Source: Brienomyrus brachyistius (lineage: Eukaryota > Chordata > Actinopteri > Osteoglossiformes > Mormyridae). From it: a stretch of 64,000 nucleotides of DNA. Every line of letters begins with the position of its first letter. The first letter of the stretch is position 1. Below, one piece after another: positions 1 through 12,700 of the stretch. The notes under the pieces were generated by a model. It had not been told where the DNA came from and did no database searches. It saw only the letters and a program-made list of their open reading frames with translations. Position numbers and translations under genes: made by a program. The DNA lies in the NCBI RefSeq assembly GCF_023856365.1, contig NC_064548.1:7799642-7863641 (forward strand), in the 5' to 3' direction.

Positions 1-542
1 CCCCGGAATCCCACAGAATCATCAGGGACATGGAGAAGGGTGACGCTGAATTACCCAACATCCTCCCCTGAGGAATTTGCATAATTATTACCTGATGATC
101 AATGTCGCCGTGCTGCTGTTTGTAAGATATTGCACATTAAAATGCACATGGTGACTTCACAGGGTGCTGCGCATGCCTCTGTGTGTACAGGTCATTATAA
201 CCTTCTGAATGAATTACTGAAAATAAATGATGCATTGCCTAGTTTTTAAAGGATGACAGCTTTTTGAAAAGTGGCCAGATTTTGTCTTTGCTCTAAACTT
301 TCACATGAGTCAATGGAAAGCACAAGACTTGAAATGTAACAAATATGGGTATGGATGGTACTAACTACATATTCAAGAAAGATGTTTCTACGGAGGAATC
401 AGATGGGCTAAAGTCAGTATGAAGAAGAGTTGCAGAGGCATTTTTATCCCAGACAGCTAGGGATGTGTTGATGGACTGACTGACTCCCCAATAGTCCACC
501 ATGTTTTTGCCACATGTCTGAGTCCAGCTTGACTCTGGAGTG
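1..542. other. intergenic, nothing recognised
   Basis: A/T-rich unique-looking sequence downstream of sema5b. No coding exon, RNA gene or obvious repeat seen. Confidence 0.5.
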
Positions 543-1012
543 TACACCATGACTCTATCCTGGGTCTGGATCACATTGGTTCTGGAAGGTGCATCATGAC
601 TCTGTCCTGGGTCTGGGTCACATTGGTTCCGGAGGGTGCACCATGGCTTTGTCCTGAGTCTGGATCACATTGGTTCCGGAGGGTGCACCATGGCTCTGTC
701 CTGAGTCTGGATCACATTGGTTCTGGAGGGTACACCATGATTCTGTCCCAGGTCTGGGTCGCTTGGTTCTGGAGGGCGCACCATGGCTCTGTCCTGGGTC
801 TGGGTCATTGGTTCTGGAGGGTGCACCATAGCTCTGTCCTGGGTCTGGGTCATTGGTTCTGGAGGGTGCACCATAGCTCTGTCCTGGGTCTGGGTCACAT
901 TGGTTCTGGAGGGTGCACCATAGCTCTGTCCTGGGTCTGGGTCATTGGTTCTGGAGGGTGCACCATAGCTCTGTCCTGGGTCTGGGTCACATTGGGTCTG
1001 GAGGGTGCAATG
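543..1012. repeat. minisatellite, 45-47-bp unit, about 10 copies
   Basis: Units read TGGGTCTGGGTCACATTGG, then TTCTGGAGGGTGCACCAT, then an (A/G)GCTCTGTCC ending. Copies differ by a 2-bp 'CA' indel and point changes; the 45-bp form dominates the right half. Open frames running through it are repeat artefacts. Confidence 0.92.
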
Positions 1013-4000
1013 GGGATTGTTTTCTCCTGTGCTTCTGAAAGATTTCCAGCAAACACTCTGTGGGGACATTGTGGGCTTATTGAATTGCTGACCATTTGAC
1101 AGGCCTGTGAGTTATGATTAGAGGTGCCCACAGCCCAAATGCCCAGGGGCAGAGTCAGATGACAGAAGCCCTGTTTGAATTACGACCGCGGTCACACAGT
1201 GCAGACCATTACTCTGCTCTCCCCGTCAGCTTGAATTACACCTCAGATGCCCGATACATTTTATTTCAAGATAACCAGCCCCAATAAAGCACAAATAATG
1301 TCTTGGGCCTGGGCAAAGAGCAGCTCTTAAAACAATAACAACCTGACCCATTTATGCATCATCTCAATTCATTCAGCCCCATCATTTTTAAAAATAAATA
1401 GCCAAGTGGGTAGTAAACGTTACTGTGCCAGGCCTAAGTCTGCAGCCAGCGGGAAGAGTTTCTTCTAGGAAAAACAACCCAGATGCTGATGGGAGAATGC
1501 TGGATCCATCCATCCATCCATCTTCAAGGACCACCTATTATCCCCCCATACTACCACAAAATAAGTGAAATAAAATCCTTACCTATAGTTTGTAAATCTA
1601 TCCAATGCCTCTGTGTTTTTTGTGTTTTGTTTTTAGCAGGTTTTGTGTTCAGGGTCCCAAACTTCAGTGCCTCCTGGCCAGTGCTCCTCAACTCCATTCC
1701 ACTAGGTACCAGCGGCCACGCTGACGGAGAGAAGACGCTGATCCTGACGCTCCTCCTGAGCTTTCAGCTTCCCCCATTACGCAGATATGCTGGCATGAGG
1801 AGGTGCCGCTGCTGTGTCACCTGGGTCATCATCACCCCCTGCTCAAATATTCAACATTACCTCAGAGTAACGGCTCGGTCTTCTGAACATTGATGTCTGC
1901 CCTTTGCTTTGCAGAATCTAGCAATAAGCCACGCGCACCATATCTGTCAAGGGTTTAGGTAATTATTAAATATGGAATCATTTCAAACAGACTGATAGAT
2001 CCAGCAGGCGCAGACTGTCAGATGTTCAGCATGCTGCCTGATGTCACTGTGGTGCAGATGGTTGCCTGCAGATGGAGACACAGAGGGCTTTTCCTGCCGC
2101 CTTCATGCTTTATTGTGTATTACATTGCCATTGTGTACTCCAGTTTCAGTGCTTGTGAAATACCACTTAATTTATAACTCAAAATAATGGGGTGAAATAT
2201 CAACTTTCCCCTAGGGGGCAGTATTCTAAGGAAGGAATCTTTTGGCGTGATCAGACACTGGACATCCCTCCATGCTGGGTTTATATAACATTCCCACAGA
2301 GCAGCAATGTTCAGCTCTTACGCTGTCCTGTGCAGTGAAACACCACACTCTGGGTGGGGGTATGGCAGCTTGCAGGAATGGAATTACATATGTTTAGTGG
2401 GCTTTCTTCCTTTAAACGGTATGAATATTATGAATAGTTTACTGCTATTGTAAGCTATGGATCAATATCTCATCTCTTGTTTTATTTCACAGAGACAGGC
2501 CTGTTATTCCCAACATAGTAGCCAATGAAAAACCCTACTCTGTCATTATGCTGGCACCAGTGATAGCCAATCCCCTTTTTAATTGGCAGAGTAAGAAGAA
2601 AGGGGAGGAGCAAACAGGGCTCCTCTGGTTGGCCTTTTAGAATGAAATGAAACTAAATGATGCTTTTATTGGTCATTTGCATACGTATGAGCACAGGTTC
2701 ATTGAAATGTTTCAGTAAGCATATCCCATCATTCTCTCCTTTGAGACACACGCATACATATACTGGAGAGAGGGAAGCTTGGGGTCCGAGCGCAGTGGTC
2801 AGCCCTAGATCCAGTGCCCCGGAACTTTGCACTCTGGAGGCCCTGACCGTCGCTCGCAGATAGCATTAGCACATCTAAATAGAAAGCAGGAGGGAAAAGG
2901 TCGCAGCATGCAAGATTTACCCATCGCTACAGTGCCGCGGCTGATTCAGGGCTCAGCAACAAGCACATCAGTCTTGTCGACAGGTTCAGTGCAAGTCGGA
3001 GAGTCGTCCAAGGCAGCGTGTGCCTGGCCCCCATGGAGCGGCCGAGCCTTCAGCCAGAGGCACATGGACCCTGCATCTGCACATGCATTATTACTAGAGA
3101 GCCTGTACAGTGTATGAGCTGGAAGCAAAATTAAACTAAACAAAAGTAAATCCCTGTAAGAGCAAAATACCCAAATGAAAACAATATATCACTAGAGCCA
3201 AAAAAGACAGATGATGGACTTGTTACCGGGGGGCGGGAGGGGGCTGCTATCTGGACACCCCCGAGCATCGCTGGCACACAAGTGAAGGTGACCCAGCCGC
3301 CGTCAGGGGGGTTCCTCACACACGTCTCCCCATCCTTCTGAATTAGAGCTTTTGGCATGTAATCAGGCCGGCTGGGGTGGGAAGGGGAGGAGGAGTTGAT
3401 ACAGCAACCTGTCAGCAAACAGGTGACTGAGTTGGAGGTTCCTGGATCGACAAAGGAGGGGCTTGTGTTTCACTTCTTCAGCTAATCATAGTCTTCATTG
3501 CATGACATTTCCACATTAATTAAAGTCAGTATTTTCCATTAAGTGGCAAGATGCACAGATTTGTAAAGTACCCGTTTTATTGTGAACGTCTGTTGTTAGA
3601 TACAAAACACAGAAACATGTTTACCTGCAAAGGCTGTAACGCAGCAATGTAAGGATGTGTGTCTATTTCACAATGATAATAATGGCAAACTTGCGGCCTT
3701 CTAATCACAGGCAGGCAGTCTGCTGGGCCACACAGCACCCCTGGCTCAATGGCGGGTGGCCTCCAGTTTGAAAATGAGAAGGAAAAAGGACCAATGTGAT
3801 AATGTCATCCAATGGAGACTGTGATTGGTTAAAGAAGTGAAACGCAAGCCCCTCCCTTAACGACCCAGGGATGTCAAAAGATATCTTATGCTCCTCTTCC
3901 CTCTTCCCCCCTCCCCCCTGGCCCATGGCCTGGTCCATGCCAGCCAGGGAGACAGGTTGCCAAAACACCTCTCTGCGGATGGCACCGTGACCCGGTCTAT

Positions 4001-4449
4001 GCCAGCCAGAGAGATGCTCAGCTGGAACAGCCCTGCAGACCATTCTGTACTGGCAGTGAATCCTTCGTCACCCGCAGTATGCCACACTGGGGGGAGCCCA
4101 CGTCACTCATGCCAGACCACTCAGCCGATCCTCTATGAGGCGCCCCCCCCAAGAGGGTGAACACTGACAGATGTGCTGCTGTGTTTCCAGAACATGCCGG
4201 GTTTGTCGTCTGAGCTGAGTGATGAAGTTTCGCCGCAGACTGAGGGGAGGCGCTGTCCGCCCAGCTTCCAGGTGATGATCCCTCCTACAGGAGACCTCAT
4301 TAGGGCAGAGCACCGGGGCTGACTGACAGCAAGGCAGCGGATCAGCAGGGCGGACGTGAAAGCTGCAGCCCACATGAAGGGGCCTCTGTGAGCCTTGACA
4401 GCGCCTGAGACGAGACAGCGGGCTCAATGAGACAGGGGGCGGTGGCCGC
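1013..4449. other. intergenic downstream of sema5b
   Basis: No convincing exon or RNA gene. Short ORFs lack family similarity that I recognise. A small local duplication of a 'TCTATGCCAGCCAG(A/G)GAGA'-like element lies near 3930-4020. Confidence 0.45.
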
Positions 4450-6574
4450 GGCCTCGGCCAGCTGCTTTATTATTTTTTACAATGTACAATATACAAAAAT
4501 AGAGAGTACCAAAAATTCACAGTGTCTAAAAGGCAGTGATTACAGTCGATATCCAACAGTACCAACAGGTCAGTTGCATAGAAGGGCACCAAGCCTTCGG
4601 GATGGAGCTCAGGCAACACAAATACTCACAGGTTGAGGGCGTCTAATCGTAAATGATCACATAGTGGGACTGGCCAATCATAATCAACGTGAACACTTTT
4701 TTAAGGTGGATCATGTGCATGGTGGGCTACTTACACAGGTCCTCAAGAAAATGCAAACAAAATCTAAACGCTAAATCGAATCGAAGGTACATTTTCCAAT
4801 CTTCCAATTTTTTTTCCACAGAGGACAATCCTACAGCCGATTACAAATGGAACCGTGCGACTGGGCGACTACAATAAAGCCCTAGTGAGATTATTAAATG
4901 CTGAGGCAACGGAGGAATTAAATGGGCGATTACTACCTGCCGCCACAGGGGGCGCCGAGGCCCAGCCAGAAGCAGGAGGCCAGCATGTGTCACGCCACCC
5001 AGCAGGGGATTATGCAGGCTCCATCCCCCAATCTCTGTGTTGGCATTTACACACCTTCTGCACTTTTTACAACTATAAGGCTTTTAAAAACAGTGTTAGC
5101 TATACAATATACATTTACATGATACAGACTTCAGGTTATAGCGCCTCCTATGTACAGACGGGGCCATCGCATTTAGCTGAACAGGAACAGGCATGATGAA
5201 GGTCATTTTGAAAGTGTTCCTCACATCCTGACCATCAAGGCAGCTCACGAAATGTTTGATTACTGGACACCAGCTTCCACTGGCTGGATGCTTTATACAG
5301 GTTACATGGCCCGGTGCGTTTACTTGAACATGTGAAAACAGGGGACCTAGAAGCCCCTCCCCCTCGGCAAATGAACGCACATACAGAGAAGTTCAAACAG
5401 GCTTTGAACCCTGATCGCGTAGCTAGAAAGCCAAAGCTACTAGGCTTCAGCAAGAGAGGCCAGCCTGGAGGGGGGGGGGGGGTTGATGGCGGTTGTACAC
5501 GTTGATGTAGCCAAGGCTCCATTTGCAAATTAAACTCGGTCGTTCATCTTCCAGCCGATAAGGTGCTGAAAAGGACGAGTAAGCGGTGATGAGAAAGACG
5601 ATTTCATCTCCGATACAGTCTCAGCTGCAGCCCCAAGTCCAGAGCGAGGCGCAACACACACACATGTGGCACTGGATAAAGACGACTCCCGCACCCTACC
5701 TTCAGGCCTTATGATTTAAGCAGGCGTGCAGTTACTGCAGAAACTATCCAGAAGAGCATCTGAAGGAGGCAGCAGGACTCAGCCTGCGACAACATGCTGC
5801 CGCAATCAGTCACCCCTGGTCCATCTCACACACACACCTGACACCCTCACACGCCACAATGCATTCCATTGACATTATTTCACTGCGGAACCCAATTTGG
5901 TCCAATGTTTGAATAGACATTTTCAGAATAGTAACTGTAGGAAGCAAATAAAACAGGCTAAGCAGACATGTTTGCTAATTTCCTCAAAAGCTTTCTTTGA
6001 AGGAGTGATATTTTTGACAGTGTTTTTGAGAGCAGGTCAGTACATATAGCATAAACTCCAAGAGGAGAGGGAAATTGTCCCGTTTCCAGTGAGACAGTCT
6101 TCAGGGTATGCGCTCGGTCACCTTGCCCTTCCAGTTCATTACAGTGACTTTGTTCTGTGTCTGTTAGAAGTCTCACACTGCAGCTGGGGTTCCAGTACAT
6201 GCTTGGATCATCCTTCCCTGATGGGTTATCTTCTCTGTTCCAGATCGCCCCCCCCCACCCCTTATAGGTGCAGGAAAACCAGACTGAACACTAATAAGTT
6301 TGTGCAAAAACATCCCAAAATGTTTCGCCTTCAAGGACACTTAAACACACCAATGAGACAGATGCCCCTCTCGCATGTCCGAAGCAGTCCGGCTCTGTTC
6401 CCTGTGCTTATTTAGTCCTTGCGTCTCTTTAGTACCGCCCTCTTAACTCTGCCACGTCCATTAAGCGTAATATAACATGAGGAAGAGATGGAGAGCTGTA
6501 AGGTCGGAGCTTCCCGGTTCCCCAGCGGATGGCGGTCTGGCCAGGCCAGCCGCGTCACCGTTTGGGGACGGTCC
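4450..6574 (-). other. sema5b: probable sema5b 3' UTR
   Basis: From the TGA to the first good polyadenylation signal on the minus strand there are about 2.1 kb without another coding feature. It contains a 13-base G run (5470-5482 on +). The end is inferred from the AATAAA at 4471-4466 only. Confidence 0.45.
4466..4471 (-). promoter_or_regulatory. sema5b: candidate sema5b polyadenylation signal AATAAA
   Basis: TTTATT on + reads AATAAA on the sense strand, within AATAATAAAGCAGC, just after an A/T-rich stretch. I noticed no other canonical hexamer in sense orientation between here and the stop codon on visual inspection. Confidence 0.4.
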
Positions 6575-6742
6575 TCAGCTGTGTGTGTAGGTCCTGCAGG
6601 GGGGTGGGGACGAGTCTGGCCGGTAGTCGTACTTGTTGATGGTGGCGGGATAGTAAGTGGTGGTATAAACGTTAGTCTGCTGAAGCGGCGAGGGGAAGTA
6701 GTTGGTCCTCTCATCCGGGAGAAGGTTGTTCTTGTTCAGTGT
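6575..6742 (-). CDS. sema5b: sema5b last coding exon 21 (aa 1064-1118 and stop)
   Basis: Encodes [55 protein letters not shown], then TGA at 6577-6575. LNKNNL-PD-R and [12 protein letters not shown] identify the Sema5B tail. Acceptor CCCTTTGCAG; 168 nt including stop. Confidence 0.96.
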   Translation of the reverse strand, partial: TLNKNNLLPDERTNYFPSPLQQTNVYTTTYYPATINKYDYRPDSSPPPCRTYTHS

Positions 6743-9700
6743 CTGCAAAGGGCAGAAGAGACGGCGTGTGAGGAAGAAGGGATCGGTAGATCAAGGGCGC
6801 TCCAGGATGAGCGGAACCCTGTGAGCCAGAGGGTACCTTTACACCACTGTAGATATTACTGACCAGGGTGAGGCAGTCACAGTATCCAGCATAACAGGAG
6901 CATCACAGAAAAGCCGACAGCAGCAGAGACCTGCACCGCACATGGTAGCAGTTACTGGCCAATATTTCCAATTAGCTGCCACCTTTCTGCACTTTCCATG
7001 TGCACTCGAGGCCCAGGGGCTGTTCTGCTGCCCTTTGACAGATAATCCATGGAATCACATTCTGCTTCATTTCAAAGGATTCTCTCTTCTCTACTGATGT
7101 CACACACTGTGGCTTTGGCAGCCTGGTCTCCTTCACGTCATATCAGGAGAACGTTTGGAGAATATAGCTTATAGCTCTACTGCAACTGCCAGGGCCTCCC
7201 CTCCCAAAATGCATGCGCGCACAAGTAGGGTATACCTATCCTTATGGGCCCCGCTCATTCACTTCTATGGGAAAAATGCTAACGCTAACTATGACAACCT
7301 TAACCCCCACCCTGCCCTAACCATAACCATAAGTAACCAAGCAAAATACAAGAGTTTTTGCATTTTTAGTTTTTTCATAGCAGTCATTGACCAGGAAACC
7401 GGTCCCCATAAGGGAAAAAAAAACAGATATTTATCAAGTTATGGGGACATTGTGCCCCCATAAGGATAGATATACCCGCTCGCGCACGCATGCACAACCA
7501 TATTATTATGGGGACCACTCTTTCATTTTTATGGGAACATGCTAACCCTAACCCTAACCTTAACCCCTACCCAGCCCTAATCATAATCATAAGTAAAAAA
7601 CAAAATATTTTTCAGTATTTTGAAAATTTTCAGTTTTTTGATTGCAGTCACGGATTTTTATAAAACTGAGTTTGCCATTGTAGGGACCAAAAAAGTGGTC
7701 CCCACAATGTCAAAATAACAGGTTGTTATCACATTGTGGGGCTACACTGGCTTGAGAGAGACCAACTGGGCAGCACCAGTCAATGACAGCCATCGGGGGA
7801 CATTAACAGGTGTCAGAGGAAGGATGAAGGAGAAGGATCAGGCAGCAGCTAATTCACAATCCGTCACAAACAGCCGTTAGAGTGCGGAAATCGTCTAACA
7901 CGTAAACATCCTAATGCAGGCCACTAATAAAGATGGCGGGATTGAGAGGACAGGGGCTACAGCACTTTCACAATGGGGCTGATGGCAAATACACTACACG
8001 GTGTGCAAAAGGAAACAAACATAAGCTTTCACTATGAGCAAAAATGGGAGAAACTTTCCTGGCTATGTGCTCGTCGTTTGAGTACTTTCATCTGGCAGTA
8101 GGCTTAAGGTTCAGCTTACCTTCATCTCCATGGATGTTAGGGTTAGGGTTTGGGTTACCTTGAACTCCAAGCGGGTTAGGGTTTGGGTGACCTAGAACTC
8201 CATGGGCATTAGGGTTAGGGTATTGGTTTGGGTTACCTAGAATTCCATGGGCATTAGGGTTAGGGGTTGGGTGACCTTGAACTCCATGGGCATTGGGGTT
8301 AGGGTATTGGTTTAGGATACCTTGAACTCCATGGGCATTAGGGTTAGGGTATTGGTTTGGGATACCTTGAAGTCCATGGGCATTAGGGTTAGGGTATTGG
8401 TTTGGGTTACCTTGAACTCCAAGGGGGTTAGGGTTTGGGTGACCTAGAACTCCATGGGCATTAGGGTTAGGGTATTGGTTTGGGTTACCTAGAACTCCAT
8501 GGGCATTAGGGTTAGGGGTTGGGTGACCTTGAACTCCATGGGCATTGGGGTTAGGGTATTGGTTTAGGATACCTTGAACTCCATGGGCATTAGGGTTAGG
8601 GTATTGGTTTGGGATACCTTGAACTCCATGGGCATTAGGGTTAGGGTATTGGTTTGGGATACCTTGAAGTCCATGGGCATTAGGGTTAGGGTATTGGTTT
8701 GGGTTACCTAGAACTCCATGGGCATTAGGGTTAGGGTTTGGGTGACCTAGAACTCCATGGGCATTAGGGTTAGGGTTTGGGTGACCTAGAACTCCATGGG
8801 CATTGGGGTTAGGGTATTGGTTTGGGATACCTTGAACTCCATGGGGGTATACTTCTCGTTCTTTGGCGTGGTGTTGCCCTTGTAGTTGAGGTGGTTGGGC
8901 GTGGTGGGATGGATGACGGCCGACTCCTGTGACGGCTTGTGGAACCTCTGGCAGTAAACATATACCAAAAAGCTCAGCAGGCCAGCACCCAGGAAGCAGG
9001 AGACGCCGGTGGCAATCAGGTGGATGAGTGTGAATGCTGCGGAGGAGAAGGGAAGCAGGACTATGAGAACATTCTCATCAGGAGGGAGATACAGAGAACC
9101 AGACGCAACAAAAAGCCTTGTAGATATGACACAACTGTTCTTAAAGCCAAACCCTGGACTGAAGAATCACTAAGGGACCAAGATGAGGCTCATGGTAGAT
9201 GAGGTGCGGAGCTGCCAGCGCTGGGCTGCTCCAGAGGAACCCTGGGTGACCTATATGCTATATGTACCCAGAGGCTTTCACATCGGCTGTAGCACCTTGA
9301 CCTTTCCAGGCTCCTGATTAGTGTCACCCCTCAACCTGGCCACAAGATGGCACTTATTTGCATGAGGGAGACCAGACATCTGAACTGTCTGACGGGCCGG
9401 GCTGAGGGGAGAGGACTGGGACAGATGACCTGCAGCCCTGGGTATGAGGCAACGGACTGTCCTCCGCGTGGGTGAAGTGACCAAGCCAAGCGGCGCGGCA
9501 AACTCCATGTGCTTGTTGGGCGGGGTTTACCAACGCAACGTCAAACAAGTGCGGGGGCGGACAGTGATCATCGACGTACCCCCACAGTGCAGGTTCTTGT
9601 CAAAGCTGGACGCAGGAAGGATCACTGTAGGAGAGACAGGCCATTATCACCAAGCCCAAACAGCACATGTTCCCCAGAGTCTCACTGCTGCAGAGTCGCC

Positions 9701-12700
9701 TCTTCGTGTAACAAAACGCGAACTATGCTGAGATAAAGGGGAGGAGCCAGCATAAGCAGCTGGCGGGGGGGCCCGGCCCGCGGGGGAGGCGGAACACGCC
9801 AGGCAGTGAGAGGCAGCCCTGACCTATCAGAGGGTGTCAGTTTCCTGTGCGTCTCTTCAAATCAGTGTTTCCCCGGAAGAACAAAGAAGAGAGAGACCAC
9901 TACTGAAAGGCAATTAATTTCCATAATTCTTATCTGCCTGTCACCTTGGCCCCTCTGCTGTACAGAAGCACGGCACGACTGTGAGGAAAATCCCCCCTCT
10001 TTGAAGGTGGGGGGGCATTTTAATTAAGATATTCACAATCTCACTCCGTCCCTCTCTCCCCTGATATTCGGATTTTACATCGCTCTCTGAAGCCGAAACT
10101 GCCTGAATGTAATTGACTGCTGAAACGTAACATTCGCATTAAGCGCACTCGGCTCGCTTGGCATTGTGGGTCGCGGTTAGACACACACCAGTCCGCTGAG
10201 CTGTGTTCAAAAAAAAAAAAGCGCCGTCTCCCCAGCAAGGCTCACCTGGGATCTCGTTGAGCTGGCACTCTCGGCTCTCGGTGCTGTTTCCTGGACATGG
10301 GCCTAATCCAGGTTCGGGGCTCCCACTGGGCTCCTGACAAGTGCGGCTGCGCACTTGCAGCCCGGTGTCCTCACAGGGGCCCCAGGCCGACCAGGCCATC
10401 CAGCCACCTGCAGGGGGCAACAGAGAGACAGAGTCAGAGGCGGCAGCAGCTTCCATGATGTCACCGGGAACCAGGTCAGATCGTTTGCTGCCATGAACCA
10501 TCAAGCAATGTAATGGTTTAACATGTGAGAAAAGCATGAACTGCAAACAGAAAGTAAACATTTACCATGTGGGTGAGGAGGAATGCCAGGAGAAATTACA
10601 CCTGCACACATAAGGTTTTGTACAGCTGGGGCACATGCATGGATGTATGAATATTACACTTTCTGCCTTCCTGCTGTGCTCTGCAGTCGCTGCTGACCGC
10701 ATTAAGGCCCTCAAGCTTATCGACACCGTAAAGCTAATAGCCCTGTCAATTGAAAGGCATCACTAAGTACCCTCCATTCAATACAGTGAATAGTTTTCTC
10801 ATTAAAAGCAATTCAGGGGGGTATGTAGCACTGATACACTGCACAGTGCAGCTCCTCCCAAAGTGTGTTGTTGGAGCTTTACAGGCCACTCTGTATATAT
10901 GGCAATTGCGGGCATTCAAGTTGCAGTTGTGTGGTGGGCTACAGGTCTGACAGGCAGTTCCATGACCTGCGGTGGGCTACAGGTCTGTCACACGAGTCGT
11001 GGGTGTGCAGTAGGCTACAGGTCCAATACACAGGTCACAGGCGTGCGGTGGGCTACAGGTCCAACACAGTCATGGAATTGCGGTGGGCTACAGGTCTGTC
11101 ACACGAGTCATGGGTGTGCAGTAGGCTACAGGTCCAACACTGTAGGTACAACACACTTGACTGTGTGATGAAAAGCAGCTGTGTGCACTGGGAGCCCAGG
11201 CTTCCTCCTCCATGACACATTATTTTTAAAACGTAGGGATCATTCTCCTGGGTCGCATCTCCTCAGCCAATATTGTTTTAGCTTTCACAGCTGCTTCCAC
11301 TACATAGAATAAGAAGTCTGGTATTTAAGGAAATGACTCCTGGGCCCATATTCACAAAGCATTTTATCTTACCACTAAGAGAACTCCTAAAAGTACTCTT
11401 ATGATGCTTTGTGAATACGGGCCTTGGATGTTAAAAGAGTTTCTGGACACACAAGCTGGAGCGTTTCGGAGACGTTCACTTTCAGGGAGTCCCAGAGTTA
11501 CCTTGCTGCATAAATATTTTACTCACCACTGGGTAAAGTTCTGCAAAAGCCATATTGAGCAACACACTTCCACCCTGTCAGAGTTATATAACGAGCTGAA
11601 TTACAGGCCGAATGCTCCCCGCCTCTGTGCTCGTCCCTCGAGACCTGTCTCTGGCCAGTACCCAAAATGCACCACTCCTATCAGCAAAAGCAGACGGCCG
11701 CTGTGTCCTGCGTGACTCATCATCAGTTTGGTTAACGCCGGGAAATGGCATGATGGCACTTTAGCTAATTAATCACAAACGGACAAACACCTATATCACG
11801 TGTAAGAAAGCCTTCCACTGCCTTCTCGTTTCACTGAAAATCATTTTCACCGTCTGACTGTATTACAATCACCTCAGCCCTCCCCACATCCCCCATCTGG
11901 CACCTAATTATTCTTAATCATTCATCTATTCTTACAATCATACAGCTCACGGAATGAAATTAATTCATTATGAAATATTATATGCTGGTGGTCACCAGAT
12001 ATACTGCGTGAGTTTCCATGCCTTTTTATCATGGACTGCAGCACATCAACAACCCACCATAAATCCAGTAAAAAAATGTGCAGCTAATTACTCTGCCATG
12101 TATATAAATGACAGTGGTGAAGCATAACCAAAAATGTGCCTTTAAAAACCCTCCCTCCGGGAGGCGCCATGGAGCATACCGCCATCTCACACCCTCAGGT
12201 GATGCAAATGAAGCTGAGCCAATGAGGCGGGAGGATGAATATTCATCAGCCAATAAGTGTTATGACAGGAAGAGCGACTCTGTACCTTAAGCCGGCGATA
12301 ACACCTCGCTAAAGCCCCGTCTGTCTCTCCGGTGCATTTTCTAGAATTTATTTTTAAACTGCCTCAGAGGAGCAAATAATTGAAGTGTCTTTGTACTGTT
12401 ACTGCTCTACAGGCTTCACCCTCGCAGTGGTAAATAATGAAGGCCAGCCTGTTGTAACGCTCCCGGTACAGGCGGTCTGTGTGTGCTGTCTCTGTGCTGC
12501 CGACCCTACAGGTCTTACCCTCCTATGGGTAAATAGTGAAGGCTGATCTGTTGTAACACTCCCGGTACATGCTGTCTGTGTGTGCTGTCTCTGTGTCGCT
12601 GCCCTGCAGGCCTTACCCTCCTAGGGGTAAATAGTGAAGGCTGATCTGTTGTAACATTCCCGGTACATGCTGTCTCTGTGTGCTGTCTCTGTGTCGCTGC

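Noticed and set aside
1483..1893. 136-codon plus-strand ORF downstream of sema5b
   Set aside because: Begins in a CATCCATC-like stretch, with no domain or conservation that I recognise.
9580..9610. Alternative small exon starting at the GCGTCCAG acceptor (9606)
   Set aside because: Its phase does not join exons 18 and 20 without a stop. The acceptor at 9625 gives 45 nt, correct phases and the conserved ILPASS motif.
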